Part shown: one piece after another, positions 8,746-17,848 of the stretch
Layout: each line of letters opens with the position of its first letter
Numbering within the stretch: the first letter of the stretch is position 1
Source: Indolivaga capnocytophagoides DSM 22835
GTDB taxonomy: Bacteria; Bacteroidota; Bacteroidia; Bacteroidales; Dysgonomonadaceae
Length of the DNA stretch: 64,000 nucleotides
Direction of reading: 5' to 3'
NCBI RefSeq assembly: GCF_000426485.1
Contig: NZ_KE384529.1
Coordinates: 820,422 to 884,421, forward strand
Position numbers and translations under genes: made by a program
The notes under the pieces: model-generated
Databases searched by the model: none
What the model saw: the letters and a program-made list of their open reading frames with translations, nothing else
Told to the model about the DNA's origin: nothing

Positions 8746-8780
8746 AGAGAAAACCCGTGTTTCACAACATGGGCTTTCTT
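8746..8780 (+). terminator. Rho-independent terminator of ada
   Basis: CCCGTGTT (8754-8761) and AACATGGG (8766-8773) form an 8-bp stem with one G-U pair and a short loop, flanked by A-rich upstream and CTTTCTT downstream sequence, 25 bases after the ada stop. Confidence 0.7.
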
Positions 8781-8882
8781 CAAACACACTAACTAACACT
8801 AACCTAAAAAGGACTTTTAATTAAAAAAGACACTTTTATTGCTATCTTCTTTCATTTGAAAATATCCTTTTGATTATTCTTG

Positions 8883-8895
8883 AGGTCTCAGACCT
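8883..8895. repeat. Palindromic repeat, core copy
   Basis: AGGTCTCAGACCT followed by TTATTTTATT, in the 508-base ada / DUF4919 gap, 43 bases before a second copy. Confidence 0.88.
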
Positions 8896-8937
8896 TATTT
8901 TATTAATATACAAAAAATAATAGCTGTAAAAGGAATT

Positions 8938-9030
8938 AAGGTCTCAGACCTATTTGCCGCTTTAGTAAGTATAACAATCAGAATCTGCTATAAACTCAAA
9001 TATATCATTAAATATTTGAAGCTACTTTTC
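8938..9030 (+). repeat. Full-length palindromic repeat
   Basis: Core AAGGTCTCAGACCT at 8938-8951, then CTTTAGTAAGTATAACAA, CTGCTATAAACTC and TATATCATTAAATATTT as in the other long copies. The inner inverted repeat is decayed here. The rest of the gap (9031-9228) is AT-rich with no gene; TTTTTTTGTATTTTTAC near 9173-9189 is a weak promoter candidate. Confidence 0.8.
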
Positions 9031-9228
9031 TTGAATATATTATTGAATATTCTCTGTTTCTTATTGCGAAATTATCTCATAAATCTGAGTTTGTCAACTA
9101 TGTTCGACAAAAAGAACTATATAATCGATGAATAAGCTGATTTGACAGATTTAGAGACTGCCAATATACTAATTTTTTTGTATTTTTACAGCGTAAAGGG
9201 ATTTAAACGTACATATTTACACTAGATT

Positions 9229-9945
9229 ATGCTAAAAAATTTGTTTTTTTTAATAACTGCGATTATATTTTCAATATCCAGCAAGGCTCAGGATGTACCC
9301 AAGATAAATTTCATGGATATTGAAGATGCCGTAATTAACCCCGGGGGCGACTATTACTATCCTAACCTATTAGAAAGGTACAATTCTTTCGATTCCACTC
9401 TTACGGTTATAGATTACACCTATATATATTATGGCTTTGCTTTTCAGAAAGACTATCTCGTAAACCAACCGGGAGAAGAGAAAATGAATCAGCTGATGGA
9501 AAAAGGGCTATACGAAGAAGCGATTGCCGAATGCACAGCCATTCTTGCCAAAAATCCGGTGAGTCTCGAAGCAAATAATGCCATGGCATACGCTATGTTT
9601 CAACTCAAAAAAACCGAAAGTGAATACGAACCATACCGCAACCGCTACAAAACCTTTGTTGATATCATTGTAAAAAGCGGAGACGGCAAAGATCCGCTAA
9701 CTTCGTTTAAAGTGATTTATGTGGCAGACGAATACAATATAATGTTCTCTCACTTCGAAATACCTGAAATCATATATCGCCATCAATTGGTAAATGCTGG
9801 GTATGATTATTTCAAGATCAAACCCAGTCCTCTCTACAAATCGCAGGATATCTATTTCGAAATACCCGAAAAATTAAATAACATACACAAGCAACGGGCT
9901 ATAGAAAAAGCCAAAAAGAAAGCTGCTGCTACACAAGCTCAATAA
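9229..9945 (+). CDS. DUF4919-like secreted protein
   Basis: 238 residues, signal peptide MLKNLFFLITAIIFSISSKAQ. The mature part (INFMDIEDAVINPGGDYYYPNLLERYNSFDSTLTVIDYTYIYYGFAF) has the pattern of the Bacteroidetes DUF4919 family, with a TPR-like helical stretch at about residues 85-130 (MEKGLYEEAIAECTAILAKNPVSLEANNAMAYAMF) and a Lys/Ala-rich tail. Such proteins are predicted periplasmic and have no known function. It appears to be a single-gene unit. DUF assignment is from memory of the pattern. Confidence 0.72.
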   Translation: MLKNLFFLITAIIFSISSKAQDVPKINFMDIEDAVINPGGDYYYPNLLERYNSFDSTLTVIDYTYIYYGFAFQKDYLVNQPGEEKMNQLMEKGLYEEAIAECTAILAKNPVSLEANNAMAYAMFQLKKTESEYEPYRNRYKTFVDIIVKSGDGKDPLTSFKVIYVADEYNIMFSHFEIPEIIYRHQLVNAGYDYFKIKPSPLYKSQDIYFEIPEKLNNIHKQRAIEKAKKKAAATQAQ

Positions 9946-10023
9946 CCATTAAGTAACAGAAAGTATTTAATGTCGTATTTTAAAGACTTAAGACTAAAAC
10001 TGTTATACTTGGATGGAGCTAAT

Positions 10024-10036
10024 AGGTCTGTGACCT
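10024..10036. repeat. Palindromic repeat fused to the nadC stop
   Basis: AGGTCTGTGACCT. On the minus strand it reads TGAGGTCACAGACCT: the TGA stop of nadC (10038-10036) is continuous with the element. Confidence 0.8.
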
Positions 10037-10896
10037 CAGAATGCTTTGAGGCTCATATCTTTTACAGGGGCAGCATATATAATCGCTCCCGAAGAGATAT
10101 AGTCTACACCTACAGCTGCGATAGCTTTTACCGCCTCCTTGGTGATACCTCCCGAGGCTTCGGTTTTTACCTTTCCCCCGATCAGTTTCACAGCTTCAGC
10201 CATTTCATCCAGCGACATGTTATCGAGCATAATGATATCGACGGCATTTGTAGCTAAAGCTTCTTTTACTTCTACCAAATTACGGGTTTCTACGTCTATC
10301 ATCATTTCCTTACCCTTTTCTTTCAGATACTTTACGGTAGATGTTACTGACGCCGTAATTCCTCCGGCATAATCGTTATGATTATCCTTCAACATAATCA
10401 TATCATATAACCCGAAACGATGATTTTGAGCCCCTCCGATATAAACAGCCCATTTTTCGCACATCCGAAAGTTGGGTGTTGTCTTACGCGTATCTAATAT
10501 CTTAGTGGTTGTTCCCTCCACCAGTTTCACTGTATCGTGGGCATAGGTTGCAATCCCGCTCATACGCTGCATACAATTCAGCACAAAACGCTCCATTGTA
10601 AGAATAGAACGAGCAGATCCTACGACTTCGAATGCTATATCTCCTTTTTTGACAAACTCTCCGTCCTTCTTCAATACATCTATTTTCAGATCCTTATCAT
10701 AATACCTGAAAATTTCCAAAGCCAGATCAACTCCTGCGAGGATACAATCGTCTTTGATGATCAGGTGCGCCCGCCTGATCATATTGGCAGGAACACTTGC
10801 CATGGTCGAATGATCTCCGTCCCCGACATCTTCGCGTATTGCTTCACTGATAAAATGACGTAACCGGTCGTCGGTCACATAAGATGGTCTGTTCAT
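10036..10896 (-). CDS. nadC: Nicotinate-nucleotide pyrophosphorylase (carboxylating)
   Basis: 286 residues, usual length for NadC (QPRTase), which makes nicotinate mononucleotide from quinolinate and PRPP. Recognisable motifs are EDVGDGDHSTMASVP near residue 20, the GIAT and ILDTRKTTPNFRMCEKWAV segment (about residues 130-150), MLKDNHND, and the C-terminal TEASGGITKEAVKAIAAVGVDYISSGAI phosphate-binding region. Its ATG overlaps the TAA of nadB by one base (TAATG), indicating translational coupling. It is the last gene of nadA-nadB-nadC. Confidence 0.96.
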   Translation of the reverse strand: MNRPSYVTDDRLRHFISEAIREDVGDGDHSTMASVPANMIRRAHLIIKDDCILAGVDLALEIFRYYDKDLKIDVLKKDGEFVKKGDIAFEVVGSARSILTMERFVLNCMQRMSGIATYAHDTVKLVEGTTTKILDTRKTTPNFRMCEKWAVYIGGAQNHRFGLYDMIMLKDNHNDYAGGITASVTSTVKYLKEKGKEMMIDVETRNLVEVKEALATNAVDIIMLDNMSLDEMAEAVKLIGGKVKTEASGGITKEAVKAIAAVGVDYISSGAIIYAAPVKDMSLKAF

Positions 10897-12482
10897 TATA
10901 TATTTTCTTTATCCAAATCTTTATTATAAAATGCTCCTCTGTTTTCTTTCTGCTCTATGCTCTGAGTAATGATGAGAAATGCTACACTCACCAGATTTCT
11001 AAGTTCTGACAATTGAGGCGAAAGCAAAGACAGGTTATACACCTCTTTCACAGCGCGATATATTTCTTCTTCCTTTTGCTTGGCTATACGCAAGCGGGCA
11101 TCACTGCGTACAATACCTACCAAATCACTCATCAGGCTTTGCAAGTCTTTCCGTAGATAGTTGAGCAATGCCATTTCTTCGGTCACCTTCAAGCCCTCCT
11201 GATTCCATTCGGGTACTTTATTGAGGTTAATATAATTGAAGTTATCCTCATCCAACTTTTCAACTGTTTTCAGAGCAGCTCTATGACCAAAAACCAATGC
11301 TTCGAGCAGCGAATTGGATGCCAATCTGTTTGCTCCGTGCAAGCCTGTATTGGAACACTCTCCTACCGCAAACATATTTTTGATGGTGCTTTGTCCGTAC
11401 AAATCCACATCTATCCCACCGCAAAGGTAATGACTTGCAGGCACAACAGGTATCAAGTCGGTAAACATATCCAATCCGTCGTCTTTACACTGCTGATATA
11501 TATTCGGAAAATGTTCCAAAAATTTCTTATGATCGAGATGACGGCAATCTAAACAAACATAGTCATCCCCTCTCAATTTCATTTCGCTGTCTATGGCACG
11601 GGCTACAATATCACGAGATGCCAACTCTTCACGGTCGTCATACTTGTGCATAAATGGTTCGCCTGATGCAGTACGGAGTTTAGCTCCGAAACCTCTCACA
11701 GCTTCCGATATAAGCGAAAGCTGTCCAGCCCGGTTACGGTAAAAGGCCGTCGGATGAAATTGGATAAACTGCATATTGCTGATTTTAGCTTTCGCACGAT
11801 GCGCTAATCCGATACCATCGCCCGTTGCGATCAATGGGTTCGTTGTATTTTTATATACATGACCACATCCTCCGGTTGCCATAAGGGTAATCTTAGCTGA
11901 CATCTTTTTCATCACCTGAGTCTTAATATCCAGCACATAAGCTCCATAACAGTTCAGGTTATATTTATCAAACGATTCATTCGGTATATGATGTTCCGTT
12001 ATCAGGTCTATCACATAATGGTGATTGAGGATCTCTACATTCGGAAGGCTTGATGCAGCTTGAAGTAAAGCCCGTTCTATTTCAGCTCCGGTTACATCTT
12101 TGTAATGTATTACACGGTTTTCGGTATGTCCGCCTTCTCGCCCGAGGTCGAAAGTTTTATTGTCATTTTTGTCAAAGTTTGCACCCCATTCTACTATTTC
12201 ACGTATCCGTTCGGGTCCTTCTTTGACAACCACTTCCACAGCTTCTCTTTTACAGACTCCGCCTCCGGCACGAAGAGTGTCTTCGATATGTTTCTCGAAA
12301 CTGTCTTTCTGAAAGTCTGTCACCACAGCTACACCACCTTGTGCATATTTGGTATTTGACTCGTCCTCATCGGCTTTTGTGATAATAGAAATGCGAGCCT
12401 GAGGTTTTTTTAATGCAACTTTCAGTGCATAAGATAGTCCGGAGATACCCGAACCGATCACTAAAACATCTGTGTAAATCAT
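10896..12482 (-). CDS. nadB: L-aspartate oxidase
   Basis: 528 residues. The N-terminal FAD-binding motif GSGISGLSYALKVAL (near residue 10), the AQGGVAVV and REGGHTENRVIHYKDVTGAEIE segments and the succinate-dehydrogenase-like HPTAFY and CGGIDVDLYGQSTIKNMFAVGECSNTGLHGANRLASNSLLEALVFG block identify NadB. It oxidises aspartate to iminoaspartate, which NadA condenses with dihydroxyacetone phosphate to quinolinate. nadA ends 42 bases upstream. A decayed palindromic repeat lies about 18 bases before the ATG. Confidence 0.96.
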   Translation of the reverse strand: MIYTDVLVIGSGISGLSYALKVALKKPQARISIITKADEDESNTKYAQGGVAVVTDFQKDSFEKHIEDTLRAGGGVCKREAVEVVVKEGPERIREIVEWGANFDKNDNKTFDLGREGGHTENRVIHYKDVTGAEIERALLQAASSLPNVEILNHHYVIDLITEHHIPNESFDKYNLNCYGAYVLDIKTQVMKKMSAKITLMATGGCGHVYKNTTNPLIATGDGIGLAHRAKAKISNMQFIQFHPTAFYRNRAGQLSLISEAVRGFGAKLRTASGEPFMHKYDDREELASRDIVARAIDSEMKLRGDDYVCLDCRHLDHKKFLEHFPNIYQQCKDDGLDMFTDLIPVVPASHYLCGGIDVDLYGQSTIKNMFAVGECSNTGLHGANRLASNSLLEALVFGHRAALKTVEKLDEDNFNYINLNKVPEWNQEGLKVTEEMALLNYLRKDLQSLMSDLVGIVRSDARLRIAKQKEEEIYRAVKEVYNLSLLSPQLSELRNLVSVAFLIITQSIEQKENRGAFYNKDLDKENI

Positions 12483-12500
12483 TGTTTTCCTTCTGGGTTA

Positions 12501-12514
12501 AAGTCCCAGACCTT
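12501..12514. repeat. Partly decayed palindromic repeat
   Basis: AAGTCCCAGACCTT followed by TTTATAGACTTTAC, close to the core plus arm. It lies in the nadA-nadB gap, 18 bases upstream of the nadB ATG. Confidence 0.6.
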
Positions 12515-12524
12515 TTTATAGACT

Positions 12525-13529
12525 TTACTTTATTTGCTTCGACATTTCGAGCATCTTATTTATGGGACGCAATGCTTTCAGTCTCAGTTCTTCATCCATA
12601 GTAATTTCGGGCAACTCATATTTCATGCACAAGTACAACTTCTGCATGGTATTGAGTTTCATAAAATGACACTCACTGCAATTACAGGTATCATCAAGTG
12701 TAAGCGCAGGTATTAATGTCTTATGAGGTGCACGCTTGCGCATTTCATGCAAAATTCCTTCTTCGGTTGCCACTATAAACTCCTGACATTCGTCCGTTGC
12801 CACATAATTGAGCATATTAGCAGTCGATCCGACATAATGGGCAACCTGTAACACGGGTTTCTGTGCTTCGGGATGGGCTATCAGTTTTGCATTGGGATGA
12901 TCGAGCATTTGCTGTGCTATACGTTCGAGCGAAAATGCTTCGTGAACGATGCAGGCTCCGTCCCAAAGTATCATATTACGACCTGTAACCTGATTGATGT
13001 ATCTTCCGAGGTTTTTATCCGGAGCAAATATAATCTCCTGATTTTCGGGTATGGAACGGATAATATGTTCCGCATTAGACGATGTAACGATGATATCGCT
13101 CTCGGCTTTTACGGTAGAGTCGCAATTAATATAACTGACGACTATAGCATTGGGGTGCTTTTTTTTCAGTTCACGCAATCCTTCTCCCGAACACGAATCA
13201 GCCAAAGAACATCCGGCCTGTGTATCGGGCAGAATAACTTTTTTAGTCGGATTGAGAATCTTGGCTGTCTCTGCCATAAAATGGACACCACAAAACACAA
13301 TCAGATCTGCATTTGTTTTTTCGGCCTCACGGGCTAATTGAAGACTATCACCCAAGAAGTCTGCTATATCCTGAATTTCACCCTTTTGATAATAATGGGC
13401 AAGTATTATCGCATTCTTTTCTTTACGCATCCGGTTGATCTCTTCAACCAAATCTGTACCCTTTGGTACATCTACATCTAAATACCCTTTGAGAGGTAAA
13501 GAAGCTATCGCTTTTTCAATAGTTGACAT
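12525..13529 (-). CDS. nadA: Quinolinate synthase
   Basis: 334 residues, normal for NadA. Cysteines expected to bind the [4Fe-4S] cluster are seen in VFCGVHFMAETAKIL (about residue 82), and in the C-terminal DDTCNCSECHFMKLNTM (about residue 285). Other family motifs: AHYYQKGEIQDIADFLGDSL, QAGCSLADSCSGE, SYINCDSTVKAESD. It makes quinolinate in the NAD de novo pathway with NadB and NadC encoded downstream. A full repeat element occupies the upstream region, its core ending 14 bases before the ATG. Confidence 0.96.
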   Translation of the reverse strand: MSTIEKAIASLPLKGYLDVDVPKGTDLVEEINRMRKEKNAIILAHYYQKGEIQDIADFLGDSLQLAREAEKTNADLIVFCGVHFMAETAKILNPTKKVILPDTQAGCSLADSCSGEGLRELKKKHPNAIVVSYINCDSTVKAESDIIVTSSNAEHIIRSIPENQEIIFAPDKNLGRYINQVTGRNMILWDGACIVHEAFSLERIAQQMLDHPNAKLIAHPEAQKPVLQVAHYVGSTANMLNYVATDECQEFIVATEEGILHEMRKRAPHKTLIPALTLDDTCNCSECHFMKLNTMQKLYLCMKYELPEITMDEELRLKALRPINKMLEMSKQIK

Positions 13530-13543
13530 ATCATTTCTGCAAT

Positions 13544-13650
13544 AAGGTCTCAGACCTTTTTATTACTTTAGTAAGTAAATAACAAAAGGCTGTTATTTAC
13601 TAGAAGTATATCATTAATACTTTCCGTTGCTAAGATAAGTATTATAGATA
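13544..13650 (+). repeat. Full-length palindromic repeat upstream of nadA
   Basis: Core AAGGTCTCAGACCTT (13544-13558), then TTTATTACTTTAGTAAGTA, an AAAAGGCTGTTAT block, TATATCATTAATACTT and CCGTTGCTAAG. Same block order as at 7585. Right boundary approximate. For nadA the core is the ATG-proximal end. Confidence 0.82.
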
Positions 13651-13689
13651 ATATGTAACAGAATTACACCTAAGTTTTAACCTTTCGAG

Positions 13690-14613
13690 TCAAAAATTAG
13701 GCTGAACGGCTAATTCCGATTCAAATTCTTTCACAAAAATATCTTTGAGTATCTGTAATTCTTTTTCGTAAATAGTTTTTTTGCGCTGTACAAAATGCAA
13801 TGTATTTTCGAGAGGGACTTTACCTTCCCAAAGCAGATTAAGCTCACCGTTTTCGATTTGCTTCCGACACAAAAAATCGGGAATAATCGCCAAGCCTTTT
13901 TTATCAGACAAACAACGGATAATCGACAGTTTATTGGGTACAATATAGTTCGGCTTAAAATCGGGACGTTTCCTGAAATTAGCAAGCCAGAAATTACGAA
14001 TCGTTTCCATATCGCCGGTAGTACCAAACCAGATCTGACCGGTAAGCCAGTTTTCGCACCCTCTCAAGTCTCCGTCATCTTTCATTTTTATAAATGTAGA
14101 AGTGTCGGTCTGCGCCCCTGCCACAAGTATAATTTTCTCGGACGAGAAGGGGGTATATTGCATATTTATGGAATCGAACCTCTGGGGAGATATTACAAAA
14201 TCGAGCAACCCCTTATCCAGATCTGCAAGCATCTCGTCGTATCCTCCGAATTTAGTAATAAGATCGAAAGGCAAATCACCGATATGCGATTCGAGTACCA
14301 CCTGAAATGTTTCAAAACACATACCTATACTAATACTTGTTTTATCGGAATGGGTATTCCTGAAAAAATGCTTCTCCGCAGCTTCGAGCTTATCAACACC
14401 CTCTACGATCGAATTATATAGAATCTTACCGTGTTCGGTAGGTATCATACGACGAGTGCCCCTATCGAACAGTTTGTATCCGACATGAGCTTCGAGAGAG
14501 TTGAGATGCAAGCTTACACCCGGTTGCGAAATAAACAGCTTAGCTGCTGCCGATGTGAGCGATCCTGTCTCATAAATAGTCTTAAAGGTTCTAAACCATT
14601 CGAGATTAACCAT
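13690..14613 (-). CDS. LysR-family transcriptional regulator
   Basis: 307 residues. The N-terminal winged helix (MVNLEWFRTFKTIYETGSLTSAAAKLFISQPGVSLHLNSLEAHVGYKLFDRGTRRMIPTEHGKILY) is typical LysR, followed by a periplasmic-binding-protein-like effector domain (about residues 90-300). It is divergent from the MdaB-like reductase gene with a 103-base shared control region, the usual LysR arrangement, so it most likely controls that gene and perhaps the aldo/keto reductase next to it. Effector unknown; an electrophile or quinone signal would fit the target, which is inference. Confidence 0.92.
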   Translation of the reverse strand: MVNLEWFRTFKTIYETGSLTSAAAKLFISQPGVSLHLNSLEAHVGYKLFDRGTRRMIPTEHGKILYNSIVEGVDKLEAAEKHFFRNTHSDKTSISIGMCFETFQVVLESHIGDLPFDLITKFGGYDEMLADLDKGLLDFVISPQRFDSINMQYTPFSSEKIILVAGAQTDTSTFIKMKDDGDLRGCENWLTGQIWFGTTGDMETIRNFWLANFRKRPDFKPNYIVPNKLSIIRCLSDKKGLAIIPDFLCRKQIENGELNLLWEGKVPLENTLHFVQRKKTIYEKELQILKDIFVKEFESELAVQPNF

Positions 14614-14623
14614 TGTTGTTTAT

Positions 14624-14644
14624 TATAATTATTATACAAATATA
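14624..14644. promoter_or_regulatory. LysR operator candidate and lysR -7 box
   Basis: TATAATTATTATA (14624-14636) is a perfect 13-base dyad with central T. It abuts the minus-strand -7 box TATATTTG (14644-14637) of the regulator gene, where binding could give autoregulation. Confidence 0.5.
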
Positions 14645-14657
14645 TAATTTATATTAT

Positions 14658-14688
14658 TTTTATAATCAATAAGCGTATAGTATTTTTG
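14658..14688 (+). promoter_or_regulatory. Promoter of the mdaB-like gene
   Basis: TTTT at 14658-14661, 19-base spacer, TATTTTTG at 14681-14688, close to the Bacteroidetes pattern. Predicted start of transcription about 14694, 23 bases before the ATG. Confidence 0.55.
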
Positions 14689-14716
14689 TATTGTTATAAT
14701 AAAACAAGAATAAATT

Positions 14717-15313
14717 ATGAAGAAAATATTTGTTATAAATGCAGGACAAAAGTTCGGACACTCAGGAGGGGAATTCAATCACACATTAACCAACTGGACT
14801 ATCGACTATTTTAAACAACACGAAGGCTACGAAGTAAAGACCACAGACATCAACAACCCTTATGACCTCAACGAAGAAGTGAATAAATTTGTTTGGGCAG
14901 ATCTCATCATCTACCATACACCTATCTGGTGGTTTCAGGTTCCTTTCGGCTTTAAGGAATATCTCGACAGGGTATTTACTGAAGGCAACAACAAGGGCAT
15001 TTATGTAAGCGACGGACGTCACCGCATCAACCCAACACGTAATTACGGAACAGGCGGATCACTGCAAGGCCGCAAATACATGCTTACAACAACATGGAAT
15101 GCTCCATCAGACGCATTTACAATAGAAGGAGAGTTTTTTCATCAGCACAATGTCGACGAAGGTGTTATGTTCGGATTCCATCGAATGAATGCTTTTGTCG
15201 GATTATCGAAGCTGGATAGTTTTCATTTTTATGATGTAATGAAGAATCCAAATATCGAATATTATCAAAAGGCATATATCGAACATCTGGATGCACAAGT
15301 TAAATCTTTGTAA
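14717..15313 (+). CDS. mdaB: MdaB-like NAD(P)H quinone reductase
   Basis: 198 residues of flavodoxin-like fold. Matches to the MdaB (modulator of drug activity B) family include INAGQKFGHSGGEFNHTLTNWTIDYFKQ, DLIIYHTPIWWFQVPFGFKEYLDRVFTEG and TTTWNAPSDAFTIEGEFFHQHNVDEGVMFGFH. Members are FAD-dependent two-electron quinone reductases that protect from redox cycling. The divergent LysR regulator is the probable controller. The stop codon TAA is followed by AAGGTATAAGTCTGCC-like sequence resembling a decayed repeat. Confidence 0.88.
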   Translation: MKKIFVINAGQKFGHSGGEFNHTLTNWTIDYFKQHEGYEVKTTDINNPYDLNEEVNKFVWADLIIYHTPIWWFQVPFGFKEYLDRVFTEGNNKGIYVSDGRHRINPTRNYGTGGSLQGRKYMLTTTWNAPSDAFTIEGEFFHQHNVDEGVMFGFHRMNAFVGLSKLDSFHFYDVMKNPNIEYYQKAYIEHLDAQVKSL

Positions 15314-15430
15314 GGTATAAGTCTGCCAATCTAAATTTTTGTTAAATGCGTCTTTTGTATTTACAAAACAACTATCTTTTTTGTTTTAATACGAAAATAG
15401 CTGTTTATAGGATATATAAAAGACAGAAGT

Positions 15431-16252
15431 ATGAAAGAGTTTGTTTTGAATAATGGCGTTAAAATTCCGGCTGTAGGGTTAGGAGTTTTCAGGGTAGAAG
15501 ATGCAAATATTGCTTACGAAACCGTAAAAATGGCATTGTCGGTAGGATACAGACATATTGATACTGCCATGATTTATGGAAATGAAGAAGCCGTAGGGAA
15601 AGCTATCAAAGATTCGGGTGTACCCCGTCAAGACATCTTCCTGACCACTAAACTTTGGAATGCCGATCAGCGTTCGGGAGAGATACAAGATGCTATCAAC
15701 TCCAGTTTGAAGAGACTTGATACCGATTACGTGGATCTGTATCTGATACATTGGCCGGTAAAAGAAACATACGTATCGGTATGGAAAGATATGGAACATC
15801 TTTATAAACAAGGAAAAGCCCAGGCTATAGGTGTAAGTAATTACAATCCGCATCATCTGGACGATTTATTGAAAGAAGCCAGTATTGTACCTGCGGTCAA
15901 CCAAATAGAATGCTATCCGTACCTGACACAGGAGGACGTTATCAGCTATTGCAAATCGAAAAAGATATACCCCCAGGCATGGGGTCCACTGGGAGCAGGA
16001 AAATCAGATATTTTGAGTAATCCCGTAATACTCGCACTTGCTGAAAAGTATAAAAAGACTCCGGCTCAGATAGTACTTCGCTGGAACGTGGAGCGTGGCG
16101 TTATTGTCATTCCGAAATCAGTACACAAAGAGCGTCTGATTGAGAATCTTAACATCACCGATTTCGAATTATCAGTTGATGATATTGCTAAAGTTTCGGC
16201 TTTGAATAAAAACCAAAGACTGGGTTCAGATCCGGAAACTTTCAATTTTTAA
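15431..16252 (+). CDS. Aldo/keto reductase
   Basis: 273 residues, normal for AKR5-type enzymes. The catalytic set is visible: Asp in GYRHIDTAMIYGNEEAVGKAI (with the Tyr five residues later), Lys in FLTTKLWNADQ and His in LYLIHWPVKE. NADPH-binding signature IGVSNYNPHHLDDLL and the C-terminal IVIPKSVHKERLIENLNITDFEL are present. It probably reduces aldehydes or ketones with NADPH; specific substrate unknown. Located 117 bases after the MdaB-like gene, possibly the same redox stress unit, and ends in a terminator. Confidence 0.92.
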   Translation: MKEFVLNNGVKIPAVGLGVFRVEDANIAYETVKMALSVGYRHIDTAMIYGNEEAVGKAIKDSGVPRQDIFLTTKLWNADQRSGEIQDAINSSLKRLDTDYVDLYLIHWPVKETYVSVWKDMEHLYKQGKAQAIGVSNYNPHHLDDLLKEASIVPAVNQIECYPYLTQEDVISYCKSKKIYPQAWGPLGAGKSDILSNPVILALAEKYKKTPAQIVLRWNVERGVIVIPKSVHKERLIENLNITDFELSVDDIAKVSALNKNQRLGSDPETFNF

Positions 16253-16273
16253 GATCATTTTATTATACATACA

Positions 16274-16303
16274 AGCGGTTATCTTCGGATAGCCGTTTTT
16301 TTT
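16274..16303 (+). terminator. Rho-independent terminator after the aldo/keto reductase
   Basis: CGGTTATC TTCG GATAGCCG with a UUCG tetraloop and one G-U pair, followed by nine T. Confidence 0.85.
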
Positions 16304-16380
16304 GTATTATTTTTGTTTGTTCCGATCAGTCAAATCAAAATCAGGAAACGGACGAAGAAATACTTACTATTGCTTATAAT

Positions 16381-17679
16381 ATGAACTCTCAATTTCTAAT
16401 ATCAGCAACAACATCAGGTTCGGGTAAGACTACCGTAACACTGGGTTTGCTCCGTGCATTAAAAAACCGAAATCTCAAAACCCAGCCTTACAAATGCGGT
16501 CCCGACTATATAGACACTAAATACCACGATCTGGCATCGGGGAACAAGTCTATCAACCTTGATCTGTTTTTATCTTCCGAAGATCATGTCAAATCTATTT
16601 TCGCAAAACACGGCTTCGACAAAGACGTTCGGGTGACCGAGGGTGTTATGGGGCTCTTCGACGGATACGACCGTATGGCAGGCAGCAGTGCCAACATTGC
16701 AGAATTGATAGGTATGCCTGTTATTCTGGTTATTAATGCTAAATCAATGGCATATTCTGCAGCTGCTTTATTATATGGATTCAAAAATTTTTATAAAGGG
16801 ATAAATGTAGCAGGAGTCATCTTTAATTTTGTGGCATCTGAGTCTCACTATAGTTTTCTGAAAGATGCCTGTCACGATGTCGGACTCGAACCATTGGGGT
16901 ATCTGCCTAAAAATGCAGAAGTAGAAATACCATCCCGACACTTAGGGTTAAATATAGACGAACAATTTGTTTTTGATGAATTCGCAGATAAAGTAGCAGC
17001 TCTCGTTGAGAAACATATCAACATAGACCGGCTGCTTAAAATAACAACATGTGCTGCAATAGACTATACCTCATCTAAAAATATACCAGCAGATCCGGTT
17101 CTGAATATATCAGTAGCTTATGACGAGGCTTTCAACTTTGTGTATCACGAAAATATATCGAAACTGAAAGAAATCGGGAATGTAACATTTTTCAGCCCTA
17201 TCAAAGACAAGCATTTACCAAAGTCCGATTTTCTATACCTGCCGGGAGGATATCCGGAGCTGTATCTGAATGAACTGAGCAGCAATAAACAAATGATGGA
17301 GGATATAAAAAATCATGCTGAAGATGGAGGAAAAATACTTGCAGAATGCGGGGGAATGATGTATCTAAGTAAATCTATCACAGATAAAGATGGCAAAGAA
17401 TACCCGATGGTCGGGATCTTTCCTCAAAAAGCAACAATGGAGAATATGCGGTTGAAGTTGGGATACCGTTCATTCTGTTATGCAGGAAGGGAGATCAAAG
17501 GACATGAGTTCCATTATTCCCGAATTGCCGATTCTCCGCAGAATCCATCTTCCGAAACGAATATATATACTGCCAAAGGCGTAGAAACCGAAACAAAATT
17601 GTTACGCTACAAAAATGTAATAGCCGGATATACCCATATCTATTGGGCGGATACAGATGTATTGTCATTATTCGCCTGA
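16381..17679 (+). CDS. cbiA: Cobyrinate a,c-diamide synthase
   Basis: 432 residues. N-terminal ATP-binding domain with ATTSGSGKTTVTLGLLRAL (P-loop near residue 10) and CGPDYIDTKYH, and C-terminal class-I glutamine amidotransferase-like domain with LPGGYPELYLNEL, the nucleophile Cys in ILAECGGMMYLSKS and the His in GHEFHYSRI. CbiA/CobB amidates the a and c side chains of cobyrinate using glutamine. It lies 5.6 kb from the rest of the cobalamin genes and on the other strand. Its last 25 leader bases (AAATACTTACTATTGCTTAT and following) match the leader ends of ada and cbiH-cbiC, i.e. the right end of the repeat family. Confidence 0.94.
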   Translation: MNSQFLISATTSGSGKTTVTLGLLRALKNRNLKTQPYKCGPDYIDTKYHDLASGNKSINLDLFLSSEDHVKSIFAKHGFDKDVRVTEGVMGLFDGYDRMAGSSANIAELIGMPVILVINAKSMAYSAAALLYGFKNFYKGINVAGVIFNFVASESHYSFLKDACHDVGLEPLGYLPKNAEVEIPSRHLGLNIDEQFVFDEFADKVAALVEKHINIDRLLKITTCAAIDYTSSKNIPADPVLNISVAYDEAFNFVYHENISKLKEIGNVTFFSPIKDKHLPKSDFLYLPGGYPELYLNELSSNKQMMEDIKNHAEDGGKILAECGGMMYLSKSITDKDGKEYPMVGIFPQKATMENMRLKLGYRSFCYAGREIKGHEFHYSRIADSPQNPSSETNIYTAKGVETETKLLRYKNVIAGYTHIYWADTDVLSLFA

Positions 17680-17806
17680 TGCTTTTAAGGGTTACAATTC
17701 TTAACAATTCTACCTATATATTATATAGGACGATCTGTAAATAATATGTAATTTTAGGGTCATAAGATATAAGATCTTAAGTAAAGCCTATTAGTTTTCT
17801 TATTTC

Positions 17807-17848
17807 AAGGTCTCAGACCTATTTATTATCTATTTAAGTATAATAACA
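17807..17848 (+). repeat. Palindromic repeat with partial arm
   Basis: Core AAGGTCTCAGACCT at 17807-17820, then ATTTATTATCTATTTAAGTA and ATAACA. Its end touches the ATG of the hydrolase-like gene. Confidence 0.82.
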